This document shows, piece after piece, positions 8,829-17,250 of a stretch of DNA of 64,000 nucleotides. Each line of letters starts with the position of its first letter. The first letter of the stretch is position 1. The notes under the pieces are model-generated. The model did not search any database. It worked only from the letters and a program-made list of their open reading frames with translations, and was not told where the DNA came from. The stretch covers positions 186,001 to 250,000 of the forward strand of contig NZ_CADIJL010000003.1 in NCBI RefSeq assembly GCF_902859695.1, given 5' to 3'. The position numbers and the translations under genes are program-made. This DNA is from Achromobacter ruhlandii (GTDB lineage Bacteria > Pseudomonadota > Gammaproteobacteria > Burkholderiales > Burkholderiaceae_B).

Positions 8829-9962
8829 ATGCCGCTTTCCGCTCCGACCGCGTCCCGCGCCGCCACGCCCTTCCGCCAGGAAGCGGGTGTGTGCCACGTC
8901 GGGGGCGACTGGAGCGTCCTGGCGCTGGCGGAGCCGGGCGAGGTCGAGCGCCGCCGCGCGGCGATGGCCAAGGCGGCCGATGCCGGCGTGCGCTGGGACC
9001 TGCAGGGCATCAGCCGGCTCGACACCATTGGCGCGCTGCTGATCTGGCAGGCCTGGGGCGAGAAACTGCCCGAGCGTGTGCGCTGGTCGGCCGGCCAGCA
9101 GGACGTGTTCACCGCCCTGGCCACGAACAAGGGCGGCAAGCAGGCGCCGCCTCGTCCCGAGCCCTCGTGGGGCTGGCTGCGCGCCCTGGGCGGGGCCGTG
9201 CTGCAGGCCGGCGAGAACGGCCGCGCCTTGCTGACCATGCTGGGGCAACTGGTCCTGGACCTCTTCGGCATGTTGCGCCGGCCGTCGCGGGGGCCGTGGC
9301 GCGAGATCTCGGCCCAGGTGTATCGCACCGGGGCGCAGGCGCTGGGCATCACGGCGCTGGTGGGTTTTCTGATTGGCGTGGTGCTGTCATACCTGTCGGC
9401 CCAGCAATTGCAGATGATCGGCGCCGACCGCTTCATCGTGCGGCTGCTGGGCGTGTCGATCGTGCGCGAGCTGGGGCCGGTGCTGGCGGCCATCCTGGTG
9501 GCGGGCCGCTCCGGGTCGGCCATCACCGCGCAGATCGGCGTCATGCGGGTCACGCAGGAGCTGGACGCGATGCTGGTGATGGGCATTTCGCACGGCCAGC
9601 GGCTGATCCTGCCGCGGGTGGTGGCGCTGGCCATCACCATGCCGCTGTTGGTGCTGTGGACCGACGCCATGGCGATCCTGGGCGGGATGCTGGCGGCGCA
9701 GGTGCAGTTGGGCGTGTCGGCGCAGTGGTTTCTGCAGTCGCTGCCTGACGCCATTTCCCTGACCAATTACTGGATCGGTATCCTGAAGGGCGTGACCTTC
9801 GGCATCCTGATCGCGCTGATCGCCTGCCATTTCGGCCTGCGCATCCAGCCCAACACGGAAAGCCTGGGACGCGGCACCACGACGTCGGTGGTCACGTCGA
9901 TCACTGGCGTGATCTTGCTGGACGCGCTGTACGCGGTCATTTTCAGTTCGGTGGGCATCTGA
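8829..9962 (+). CDS. mlaE: MlaE-type ABC permease with N-terminal STAS domain
   Basis: The 377-residue protein has a soluble first ~90 residues resembling a STAS domain (DLQGISRLDTIGALLIWQAW). The MlaE permease fold follows from about residue 140, with YLSAQQLQMIGAD, REIGPVL-like RELGPVLAAIL, RSGSAITAQIG and several hydrophobic spans. In E. coli the STAS partner MlaB is a separate protein. Here it is fused to the permease, as in a number of betaproteobacteria. The complex moves phospholipid between inner and outer membranes. It is first gene of the operon, and the next gene starts within its stop codon (TGATG). Confidence 0.9.
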   Translation: MPLSAPTASRAATPFRQEAGVCHVGGDWSVLALAEPGEVERRRAAMAKAADAGVRWDLQGISRLDTIGALLIWQAWGEKLPERVRWSAGQQDVFTALATNKGGKQAPPRPEPSWGWLRALGGAVLQAGENGRALLTMLGQLVLDLFGMLRRPSRGPWREISAQVYRTGAQALGITALVGFLIGVVLSYLSAQQLQMIGADRFIVRLLGVSIVRELGPVLAAILVAGRSGSAITAQIGVMRVTQELDAMLVMGISHGQRLILPRVVALAITMPLLVLWTDAMAILGGMLAAQVQLGVSAQWFLQSLPDAISLTNYWIGILKGVTFGILIALIACHFGLRIQPNTESLGRGTTTSVVTSITGVILLDALYAVIFSSVGI

Positions 9963-10801
9963 TGGCCGGCGCCGAACAGCATCGCCTGTTTACCGAGGAG
10001 CAGGTCACGGTCGCGCCCGTGATCACCGTGCGCGGCCTGCGCACGGCGTTCGGCGACCACGTGGTGCACGACAACCTGGACCTGACCGTCTTTCCCGGCG
10101 AGATCCTGGTGCTGGTCGGCGGTTCCGGCACGGGCAAGACGGTGTTGCTGCGGCAGATCATCGGACTGGACCGGCCGGCGGCCGGCACCATCCAGGTGCT
10201 CGGCAACACCTTGTCCGAGTTGACGCCAAGCGAACGTCGGCGCCTGTCCTACCGCTGGGGCATGTTGTTCCAGGCGGGCGCGCTGTTCTCGGCGCTGTCG
10301 GTGTACGACAACGTCGCGCTGCCGCTGCGCGAGCTGCGCACGGTGCCGGAAGACCTGGTGCGCGATGTCGTGATGTGCCGCCTGGCGATGGTCGGCCTGT
10401 CGGCGCAGGATGCGGACAAGCGGCCCTCGGATCTTTCAGGCGGCATGGTCAAGCGCGTGGCGCTGGCGCGCGCGCTGTCGCTGGACCCGGAACTGGTGTT
10501 CCTGGACGAGCCCACGGCGGGCCTGGATCCGCTGCGCTCGGACGAATTCGTGGACCTGGTGCGCAGCCTGCACCGGCAGTTGGGATTTACCGTCGTCATG
10601 GTGACGCACGACCTGGACACGCTGCTCGCGCTGGCCACGCGTGTCGCCGTGTTGGCGGACAAGCGGGTGATCGTGTGCGACACGGTGCCGGAAGTGCTGA
10701 AGGTCGACCACCCGTTCATTCATACATTCTTCCTGGGCGAGCGCGGCTTGCGCGCGCTCGGGGACATGGCGCCGAAGGGAACGCATCATGGAAAACCGTA
10801 G
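9962..10801 (+). CDS. mlaF: MlaF-type ABC ATPase
   Basis: The 279-residue ATPase shows Walker A GGSGTGKT, the signature LSGGMVKRVALARAL, Walker B LVFLDEPTAGLDP and the switch histidine in MVTHDLDT. MlaF-type proteins carry GGM rather than GGQ in the signature, so this matches the lipid-transport subfamily better than an importer. It energises the MlaE permease at the inner membrane. The first ~18 residues (MAGAEQHRLFTEEQVTVA) are a poorly conserved extension, so a later start is possible. The mlaD start lies 14 bases inside its 3' end. Confidence 0.93.
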   Translation: MAGAEQHRLFTEEQVTVAPVITVRGLRTAFGDHVVHDNLDLTVFPGEILVLVGGSGTGKTVLLRQIIGLDRPAAGTIQVLGNTLSELTPSERRRLSYRWGMLFQAGALFSALSVYDNVALPLRELRTVPEDLVRDVVMCRLAMVGLSAQDADKRPSDLSGGMVKRVALARALSLDPELVFLDEPTAGLDPLRSDEFVDLVRSLHRQLGFTVVMVTHDLDTLLALATRVAVLADKRVIVCDTVPEVLKVDHPFIHTFFLGERGLRALGDMAPKGTHHGKP

Positions 10802-11741
10802 TCACGCGCTCATGGCCGGCATCTTCACGCTGGTCCTGTTGGCCGCCGCTGCGCTAGTGGCCGTCTGGATCGGCCGCGACCGCACCAAACTGCAGACCTA
10901 CGAAATCGTCTCGGCGACCGCCGTCAGCGGCCTCAACCCGCAGTCGACGGTGCGCTACCAGGGCGTGCCGGTGGGCAAGGTGCAGTCGCTGGCGCTGAAC
11001 CCCGACAAGCCGGGCCAGGTGCGCATCCGCATCGGCGTGGCGCCGAACACGCCGATCACTGAATCGACCTGGGCCGAACTGGGCGTGCAGGGCGTGACCG
11101 GCATGGCCAATGTTGAACTGCGCGACGACGGCAGCTCGTTCAAGCGGCTGGCATCCAGCGCCGCCAACCCGGCTGCGATTCCGCTGCGTCCCGGCTTCCT
11201 GGACCGCATCGAGCAGCGCGGCGGCCGCCTCATTTCCAACGTCGAGGACGCCACTGAGCAGCTGCGGCGCCTGCTGAGCGAGCAGAATGTGCAGGCCCTG
11301 ACCGCCAGCCTGCAGAACGCCACCGACATCACCCAGTCGCTGAAGGACGCCAGCCGCGACCTGGGGCCGGCGCTGGCCAAGCTGGGACCGTTGGTCGATT
11401 CGTTGGGCAGCACCTCGCGCCAGGCCGACCGCGCGGCGCGCGAAGTGGCCGACCTGGCCCAGCAGGCGCGCCAGTCGCTGGCGCGCCTGAACGCGCCGGA
11501 CGGCGCGCTGGCCGCGGCCACGCGCAGCCTGAACGACATTGCCTTTGCCGCTTCGCGGCTGGATGGCGAGACCCTGCCCGCCGTCACCGGCATGGCGGCC
11601 AGCGTCACCGAGGCCGCGCGCGGCGCCACTTTCACCCTGCGGCGCGTGGACAACACGCCGCAATCGTTATTGTTCGGGCCGGCGCCGGCGGCGCCTGGAC
11701 CCGGCGAGGCCGGATTCGCCGGCTTTGGGAGACAGCCGTGA
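10788..11741 (+). CDS. mlaD: MCE-domain periplasmic lipid-binding protein (MlaD-like)
   Basis: The 317-residue protein has one N-terminal membrane anchor (LMAGIFTLVLLAAAALVAVWIG) and one MCE domain around residues 38-115 with YQGVPVGKV and GVTGMANVEL. A long C-terminal part (about 130-290) is rich in Ala, Leu and Arg with coiled-coil or helical character. E. coli MlaD is only about 183 residues, so the tail is an extension that resembles the PqiB/LetB-type or other betaproteobacterial MCE proteins. It forms a hexameric ring in the periplasm next to the MlaE-MlaF complex. The gene overlaps both neighbours. Confidence 0.88.
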   Translation: MENRSHALMAGIFTLVLLAAAALVAVWIGRDRTKLQTYEIVSATAVSGLNPQSTVRYQGVPVGKVQSLALNPDKPGQVRIRIGVAPNTPITESTWAELGVQGVTGMANVELRDDGSSFKRLASSAANPAAIPLRPGFLDRIEQRGGRLISNVEDATEQLRRLLSEQNVQALTASLQNATDITQSLKDASRDLGPALAKLGPLVDSLGSTSRQADRAAREVADLAQQARQSLARLNAPDGALAAATRSLNDIAFAASRLDGETLPAVTGMAASVTEAARGATFTLRRVDNTPQSLLFGPAPAAPGPGEAGFAGFGRQP

Positions 11742-12340
11742 TGAAGATGCGTAGCGCAATCCTGATCCTGACCCTGGCGCTGGCTGGCTGCGGCGTGGGC
11801 CGTGTCGGCGCGCCGCCCGCCGTGTTCGACCTGGGGCTGGACAGCCGGCCGACGCCGCAATTGCCGGCGCGCGAGCCGGTCGCCCTGGTGTTCTCGGCGG
11901 TGCCGACGCTGTCGAGCACCGGCGTCATCTGGCGCGTCGGAGACAGCGCCACGCCCAAGTCCTATGCCACCTATCGCTGGGCCTCGTCGCCGTCCGACCT
12001 GGTGCGCCAGCGCCTGATCGAGCGCCTGTCGCGCCAGGGGCCGGTGCTGGCGGAACGCGCCAGCGGCCAGACGCCGCAGTTGCAGGTCTACCTGTCGCAG
12101 TTCGAACAGGTGTTCACCCCCGATGGGGCGGCCAGTGAAGGCCGCGTGCTGCTGCAGGCGGTCCTGCTCAATGGCCGCAGCGTGGTGGGCCAGGTGCGCA
12201 TTGCGACGCAGGCGCCGGCGCCGACGCAGGACGCCGCCGGCGGCGTGGCCGCGTTGCGCCAGGCCACCGACGATGCGGCCGACCAGCTGGCGCAATGGCT
12301 GGCCAGCCAGCCCAAGGCCGCGGTGCGGCCCGGCGGTTAA
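11741..12340 (+). CDS. PqiC-like ABC-transport auxiliary lipoprotein
   Basis: The chosen ATG follows GGGAGA by about 8 bases and overlaps the mlaD stop. A GTG three bases earlier is an alternative. The 199-residue protein has a lipoprotein signal ending LALAGCG, so Cys near residue 18 should be lipidated. The mature part (VFDLGLD, then YATYRWASSPSDLVRQRL) resembles the ABC-type transport auxiliary lipoprotein family (DUF330/PqiC). With no MlaC or MlaB gene beside it, the operon is STAS-MlaE, MlaF, MCE, PqiC-like, closer to Pqi-like architecture at its outer-membrane end than to E. coli mlaFEDCB. Confidence 0.82.
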   Translation: MKMRSAILILTLALAGCGVGRVGAPPAVFDLGLDSRPTPQLPAREPVALVFSAVPTLSSTGVIWRVGDSATPKSYATYRWASSPSDLVRQRLIERLSRQGPVLAERASGQTPQLQVYLSQFEQVFTPDGAASEGRVLLQAVLLNGRSVVGQVRIATQAPAPTQDAAGGVAALRQATDDAADQLAQWLASQPKAAVRPGG

Positions 12341-12373
12341 CATCTCTTCTTTTCCACGCAGCACGAGTCCGAC

Positions 12374-13027
12374 ATGCCCGCAAGCACTGAAACCCACGCC
12401 TTTACCGGAGCCGCCGGCCGCATCGACTGCGCCGTGGATTGGCCTGACGGCACACCGCGGGGCTGGGCCCTGGTGCTGCATCCGCACCCGCTGCAGGGCG
12501 GCGCGCGCGAGAACAAGGTGGTGACCACGCTGTCGCGCGCCTGCGTCCAGCATGGCCTGGTGGCGGTGCGGCCCAACTTCCGCGGCGTCGGGCTGTCCGA
12601 AGGCGAATTCGACAAATCCGTGGGCGAGACCCAGGACATGCTGGCGGTGGTCGCGCAGATGCGCGAGCGCCATCCGGAACTGGCGTCCGCGCCGTGGGTG
12701 CTGGCCGGTTTTTCCTTCGGCACCGCGGTCGCCGCGCAGACCTATGCCGCACTGGCCGACCAGGGCGATGCGGTGCTGCCCAGCGCGCTGATGCTGATGG
12801 GCCCCGCCGTCAACCGCTTCCAGTCGCACGAGGTGCAGGTGCCGGGCGACACGCTGATGGTGCATGGCGAAGAGGACGAGGTGGTGCCGCTGTCCGAGGC
12901 CATGGACTGGGCCCGTCCGCGCTCGATCCCGGTGGTGGTGATTCCCGGCGCATCGCACTTTTTCCACGGCAAGCTGCTGGTGCTGCGCCAGCTGGTGCAG
13001 GCGCACCTGAAGGTCAAGCTTGACTGA
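12374..13027 (+). CDS. alpha/beta-fold hydrolase (COG2945 type)
   Basis: The 217-residue protein carries LVLHPHPLQGGARENKVV near residue 35, RPNFRGVGLSEGEFD, the nucleophile elbow GFSFG (serine near 115) and a late GASHFFHGKL with the catalytic histidine. This pattern and length match the COG2945 family of small uncharacterised alpha/beta hydrolases. The acid residue is probably in the GEEDEVVP loop. Substrate is unknown. It lies 33 bases after the lipoprotein gene on the same strand and may be cotranscribed with the lipid-transport operon, but no functional link is known. Confidence 0.85.
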   Translation: MPASTETHAFTGAAGRIDCAVDWPDGTPRGWALVLHPHPLQGGARENKVVTTLSRACVQHGLVAVRPNFRGVGLSEGEFDKSVGETQDMLAVVAQMRERHPELASAPWVLAGFSFGTAVAAQTYAALADQGDAVLPSALMLMGPAVNRFQSHEVQVPGDTLMVHGEEDEVVPLSEAMDWARPRSIPVVVIPGASHFFHGKLLVLRQLVQAHLKVKLD

Positions 13028-13116
13028 GCGCCGCGCAACGCGCCGCGTTGCATCAAGTTGCATGTTTTAAATGGCCGAGGAACCCTTCCCGGGCCGGACG
13101 GGTCTCATCGACTGCC

Positions 13117-13122
13117 TATAAT
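13117..13122 (+). promoter_or_regulatory. -10 element of the dacC promoter
   Basis: A perfect TATAAT lies 54 bases before the dacC start, in the 148-base gap after the hydrolase gene. No good -35 hexamer is visible 17 bases upstream (CCGGAC), so the promoter may need an activator or an extended element. Confidence 0.4.
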
Positions 13123-13175
13123 TGTCAGCCACTTGCCCCGCGCCGGCGGGCGTCTTTCCTGGACCCACGTTGCCG

Positions 13176-14438
13176 ATGAAGAATTTGTCTCACTCCACCC
13201 CTTTCCCCGTTGTCTTTGCCCGCCGCGCCCTGGCCAGCGCGGTGCTGTCGGCGATGCTCGCGACCTCGCTGCCGGCCTGGGCCCAGCAGGCGCCAGCCGC
13301 GGCGCCGGCGGCCGCGGGCGCCACGGCTCCCGCGCCGTCGGCAACGGGCGTGGTGCCGGTGGGCGACGTGTCGGCGGTGCCGGCGCCCACCATCGCGGCC
13401 AAGGCCTGGATCGTGATCGACGTGAACAGCGGCCAGACCCTGGCGGCGTCGAACCCCGACATGAAGGTCGAGCCGGCTTCGCTCACCAAGATCATGACGG
13501 CCTATGTCGTGTTCAATGCGCTCGAAGAGAAGCGCCTGACGCTGGAGCAGACCGTGCCCGTGTCGGAGCACGCCTGGCGCACCGGCGGTTCGCGCATGTT
13601 CATCGAGCCGCGCAAGCCCGTTACTGTCGATGAGCTGAACCAGGGCATGATCGTGCAGTCGGGCAACGACGCCTCGGTCGCGCTGGCCGAAGCGGTCGGC
13701 GGCAGCGAAACCGCGTTTGCCTCGCTCATGAACCAGGAAGCCGAGCGCCTGGGCATGCGCAACACCCACTTCATGAACGCCACGGGCCTGCCCGATCCGC
13801 AGCACATGACGTCCACGCGCGACCTGGCCACGCTGTCGGCGCACCTGATCACCGATCACCCGCAGTTCTTCCACTACTACAAGCAGAAGAGCTTTACCTA
13901 CAACAAGATCACCCAGCCCAACCGCAACCGCCTGCTGTGGGCCGATCCCTCGGTCGACGGCATGAAGACCGGCCACACCGATTCGGCCGGCTACTGCCTG
14001 GTGTCGACCGCGGTGCGCGGCGACCGCCGCATCCTGGTGGTGGTGGTGGGCACCGACAGCGAAGCCACGCGCGCCGAGGAAAGCCTGAAGCTGCTGAACT
14101 GGAGCTTCCAGAACTTCGACACGGTCAAGCTGTTCGACAAGAGCCAGCCTGGCATTGACGCCCGCGTCTGGGAAGGCACGGCCGAGAACGTCAAGCTCGG
14201 CCCGCCCAACCCGGTCTCGATCGCGGTCCCGCGCGGCAAGGCCGGCGACCTCAAGCCCGTGGCGCAGCGCACCGATCCGCTGATCGCGCCGCTGGCCAAG
14301 GGCCAGCAGGTCGGCACGCTGCAGTTCACGCTGGATGGCAAGGTGTTGCGCACCGAGCCGCTGGTGGTGCAGGACGCCGTCGAACGCGCCGGCTTCTTCG
14401 GCCGCATGGTCGACACCGTCAAGCGCTGGTTCCAGTAA
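13176..14438 (+). CDS. dacC: serine-type D-alanyl-D-alanine carboxypeptidase (PBP5/6 family)
   Basis: The ATG at 13176 gives 420 residues with a signal peptide cut after AWA (residue 36). The penicillin-binding motifs are complete: SLTK at 102-105, SGN at 162-164 and KTG at 264-266. The C-terminal PBP5-type beta domain ends in an amphipathic helix (GRMVDTVKRWFQ) that anchors the enzyme to the outer face of the inner membrane. It trims the terminal D-Ala of peptidoglycan pentapeptides. A low-complexity Ala/Pro linker (39-56) follows the signal. The D-amino acid aminotransferase gene lies 97 bases downstream. Confidence 0.94.
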   Translation: MKNLSHSTPFPVVFARRALASAVLSAMLATSLPAWAQQAPAAAPAAAGATAPAPSATGVVPVGDVSAVPAPTIAAKAWIVIDVNSGQTLAASNPDMKVEPASLTKIMTAYVVFNALEEKRLTLEQTVPVSEHAWRTGGSRMFIEPRKPVTVDELNQGMIVQSGNDASVALAEAVGGSETAFASLMNQEAERLGMRNTHFMNATGLPDPQHMTSTRDLATLSAHLITDHPQFFHYYKQKSFTYNKITQPNRNRLLWADPSVDGMKTGHTDSAGYCLVSTAVRGDRRILVVVVGTDSEATRAEESLKLLNWSFQNFDTVKLFDKSQPGIDARVWEGTAENVKLGPPNPVSIAVPRGKAGDLKPVAQRTDPLIAPLAKGQQVGTLQFTLDGKVLRTEPLVVQDAVERAGFFGRMVDTVKRWFQ

Positions 14439-14535
14439 GCGGACGCGCCACGGGCGCGGTCGCGGGTGTAAGCTTCACCAAGAAGGGGCGGGCCGGGTGG
14501 CCCGTCCCTATCCATTTGATTCTCAGGAGCGGCTC

Positions 14536-15402
14536 ATGATTCCGGGCGTGCCGGGCGAAAGCCAGGTGTTTCTCAATGGCGAGTTTGTGCGTATCGACGA
14601 GGCCAAGATCTCGGTGCTCGATCGCGGCTTCATTTTCGGCGACGGCATCTACGAAGTGGTGCCTGTCTACCGCGGCAATGCCTTCCGCATGGCTGAACAC
14701 CTGGACCGCCTGGACCGCAGCCTCGCGGCCCTGCGCATCGCCCAGCCGTTCGACCGCGCGGGCTGGATCGACCTGATCGAGCAGCTGCTGGCGCGCTCGA
14801 ACCTGGACACCTGCATCGTCTACCTGCAGGTCACGCGCGGCGTGGCCAAGCGCGACCACCAGTTCCCGGCCGAGCCGGTCAAGCCGACGGTGTTCGGCAT
14901 GGTCTCGGCCTGGGCGCCGCCGTCGGCCGCGGCCCGCGCGCAGGGGCTGTCCGCCATCACCATCCCCGATGAGCGCTGGCTGCACTGCGAGATCAAGTCG
15001 GTGTCGCTGCTGGGCAACGTGCTGGCCAAGCAGCAGGCGGTCGATGCCCATGTCGACGAGGTGCTGCAGTTCCGCGACGGTTTTCTCACGGAGGGTTCGT
15101 CCACCAACATCTGGGTGGTCTCCGGCGGCAAGCTGTTGGCCCCGCCCAAGAACAACCTGATCCTGGAAGGCATCCGCTACGGCCTGATGGGCGAGCTGGC
15201 CGCCGAAGCCGGCATCCCGTTCGAGGCGCGCCGCATCACCCAGGACGAGGTCGCCCAGGCCGATGAACTGATGCTGTCTTCGGCCACCAAGGAAGTGCTG
15301 GCTATCGTGTCGCTGGACGGCCGGCCGGTGGGTTCGGGCAAGCCTGGCCCCGTTTTTGCACAATTGCGCGCGGGTTATGATGCCCGCATCGCCGCGCTCT
15401 AG
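14536..15402 (+). CDS. dat: D-amino acid aminotransferase, PLP fold type IV
   Basis: The ATG at 14536 follows CAGGAG by about 8 bases and gives 288 residues. The PLP lysine is Lys154 in HCEIKSVSLLGNVLAKQQA. Other family motifs are LDRGFIFGDGIYEVVPVY, FLTEGSSTNIW and LMLSSATKEV. The last two distinguish D-amino acid transaminases and related class IV enzymes from branched-chain enzymes. It interconverts D-alanine and 2-oxoacids with D-glutamate, which fits its place behind a D-alanine carboxypeptidase. The dacC-dat-ybeD-lipB-lipA order is familiar in betaproteobacteria. Confidence 0.9.
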   Translation: MIPGVPGESQVFLNGEFVRIDEAKISVLDRGFIFGDGIYEVVPVYRGNAFRMAEHLDRLDRSLAALRIAQPFDRAGWIDLIEQLLARSNLDTCIVYLQVTRGVAKRDHQFPAEPVKPTVFGMVSAWAPPSAAARAQGLSAITIPDERWLHCEIKSVSLLGNVLAKQQAVDAHVDEVLQFRDGFLTEGSSTNIWVVSGGKLLAPPKNNLILEGIRYGLMGELAAEAGIPFEARRITQDEVAQADELMLSSATKEVLAIVSLDGRPVGSGKPGPVFAQLRAGYDARIAAL

Positions 15403-15507
15403 AACGGCCACGCGGGGCGGCCCTGGCGGCCCCCCGCGCCGGCGGCGGGCCTTGCCTGCACGATGCCTGCCCCCATATAGATAGTTTGACGCCCCAGGCC
15501 ATCCATC

Positions 15508-15780
15508 ATGCATATTCCGCCCGAAGAATCCCTCATCGAGTACCCCAGTGACTTTCCCATCAAGGTCATGGGCAAGCACCATCCCGACTTCGCGCAGACG
15601 CTGACCGAAGTCGTGCTGCGCTTCGACCCGGGTTTCGATGCCGCCACGGTCGAGATGCGGCCCAGCAAGGGCGGCAACTACATGGGCCTGACCTTCACGG
15701 TGCGCGCCACCTCGCGCGAGCAGCTCGACAGCCTGTATCAGGCCTTGCACGGCCACCCGATGGTGTCGATCGTCCTGTAG
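15508..15780 (+). CDS. ybeD: UPF0250/DUF493 protein (YbeD)
   Basis: The 90-residue protein ([20 protein letters not shown]) shows the DUF493 core: FPIKVMG, a central [18 protein letters not shown] stretch and a VSIVL end. It matches E. coli YbeD in length. YbeD has an ACT-like ferredoxin fold and lies next to lipB in many proteobacteria. Its biochemical role is not established. It sits 11 bases before lipB, so the two are almost certainly cotranscribed. Confidence 0.9.
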   Translation: MHIPPEESLIEYPSDFPIKVMGKHHPDFAQTLTEVVLRFDPGFDAATVEMRPSKGGNYMGLTFTVRATSREQLDSLYQALHGHPMVSIVL

Positions 15781-15791
15781 GGCCGGCGGTT

Positions 15792-16430
15792 GTGATCAAG
15801 TGGCTCGCGCGGCCCGCGGACTACCTGTCCGTGTGGCGGGACATGCAGGCGTACACCGACCAGCGGTCGGCCGAAACGCCCGATGAAATATGGCTGTGCG
15901 AGCACGCCCCGGTCTACACGCTGGGCCAGGCGGGCCTGCCCGAGCACGTGCTCAACCCCGGCGCCATCCCCATCGTCCATTGCGACCGCGGCGGCCAGGT
16001 CACTTACCATGGCCCCGGCCAGGTGATGGCCTACGCGCTGTTCGACCTGCGCCGCGTCGACATGTACGTGAAGGAGTACGTGGCCCTGCTGGAATCGGCG
16101 GTGATCGACACGCTTGACGAGATGGGCCTGCCCGGCGCCTGCCGCAAGGCGGGCGCGCCGGGCGTGTACGTGGCGCATCCCGAGGGCGGCGATCTGGCCA
16201 AGATTGCCGCGCTGGGCATCAAGATCCGCAACGGCCGCGCCTATCACGGCGTGTCGCTGAACGTGGCGATGGACCTGGCGCCGTTCCTGGGCATCAATCC
16301 TTGCGGGTACGCCGGCCTGCGCACGGTCGACATGGCGTCCTGTAGCGTGCGGCGCGAGCCCACGGAAGTGGGCGACGCGCTGGCGCGCAACCTGGCCCGC
16401 TTGTGGCGCCAGGCAAGGACACCCGCATGA
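15792..16430 (+). CDS. lipB: octanoyl-[acyl-carrier protein]:protein N-octanoyltransferase
   Basis: The gene starts with GTG and encodes 212 residues. The catalytic pair is visible: Lys137 in [13 protein letters not shown] and Cys171 in NPCGYAGL. The substrate loop [12 protein letters not shown] is intact. LipB moves octanoate from acyl carrier protein to lipoyl domains of 2-oxoacid dehydrogenases and GcvH, after which LipA inserts sulfur. The next gene starts within its stop (ATGA). An alternative start is unlikely because ybeD ends only 11 bases upstream. Confidence 0.95.
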   Translation: MIKWLARPADYLSVWRDMQAYTDQRSAETPDEIWLCEHAPVYTLGQAGLPEHVLNPGAIPIVHCDRGGQVTYHGPGQVMAYALFDLRRVDMYVKEYVALLESAVIDTLDEMGLPGACRKAGAPGVYVAHPEGGDLAKIAALGIKIRNGRAYHGVSLNVAMDLAPFLGINPCGYAGLRTVDMASCSVRREPTEVGDALARNLARLWRQARTPA

Positions 16431-17155
16431 AGACAAGCTATACCCCGGCCGAGGTGGCCGCGACCACCCCTGAAGCGTTGGCCGGCCTGCGCGCCGGGCC
16501 GGCGCCGCAATACGCCGCCTGGATTCGCACGGCGGCCGAAATGGGCCTGGTCGAGGCCCAGACCATTTTCGGCCAGATGCTGCTCGACGGCGTCGGGGTG
16601 CCCCAGGACCAGGCCGAAGGATTGGCCTGGTTCAAGCGCGCCGCCAACGCCGATCACGTGATGGCCATGAACATGATCGGCCGCTGCTACGAGAACGGCT
16701 GGGGCGTCGCGGCGGACGATACCGTGGCGGCCTACTGGTTCCGGCTGGCCGCGGATCGCGGGCTGGACTGGGGCATGTACAACTACGCCCACATGCTCAA
16801 GAGCGGCCGCGGGGGCGTGGCGCGGAACCGCGCCGCGGCGCTGGCGCTGTACCAGCAGGCCGCGCAGGCCGGACACGTCAAATCCATCGGCGTGGTGGGC
16901 CGCTTCTACGAAGCGGGTGACGTGGTCGAGCAGGACCTGGAGCGCGCGTTCGACTGCTACCAGCGCTGCGCCGAGGGCGGCGACTTCCGCGGCATGTTCC
17001 ACCTGGGCCGCATGCTGCTGCTGCGCGGCCGCAAGGAAGAGGCGGTGCAGTGGCTGGCGCGCGTGCCCGAGACCTCCACGCCGGCCTTCCTGCGTGAAGC
17101 CGACGCGATGCTGCGCGACTGCGGCTTTCCCGCGCTGTACGAAACCGGCGCCTGA
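16427..17155 (+). CDS. Sel1-like repeat protein
   Basis: The 242-residue protein has no signal peptide. It consists of helical repeats of about 36 residues with the Sel1 pattern: [18 protein letters not shown], then [18 protein letters not shown], then [19 protein letters not shown], then [19 protein letters not shown]. These TPR-related solenoids are scaffolds for protein-protein contact. The ATG overlaps the lipB stop, so it is translated with lipB although it has no known part in lipoate synthesis. It converges on the LacI-like gene. Function unknown. Confidence 0.85.
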   Translation: MKTSYTPAEVAATTPEALAGLRAGPAPQYAAWIRTAAEMGLVEAQTIFGQMLLDGVGVPQDQAEGLAWFKRAANADHVMAMNMIGRCYENGWGVAADDTVAAYWFRLAADRGLDWGMYNYAHMLKSGRGGVARNRAAALALYQQAAQAGHVKSIGVVGRFYEAGDVVEQDLERAFDCYQRCAEGGDFRGMFHLGRMLLLRGRKEEAVQWLARVPETSTPAFLREADAMLRDCGFPALYETGA

Positions 17156-17250
17156 AAGGCGCGGGCGGGGCCACGCCCTAGGCGCCAGGCCCGGTACGAG
17201 GCACTCCTCTTTGTGCCAACGTGGCTTCGTCCATCATCCCGGTCCGCGCG

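Noticed and set aside
10955-13063. Minus-strand open frame of about 700 residues opposite mlaD and its neighbours
   Set aside because: Low-complexity antisense frame covering four well-supported genes; no motif and no coupling.
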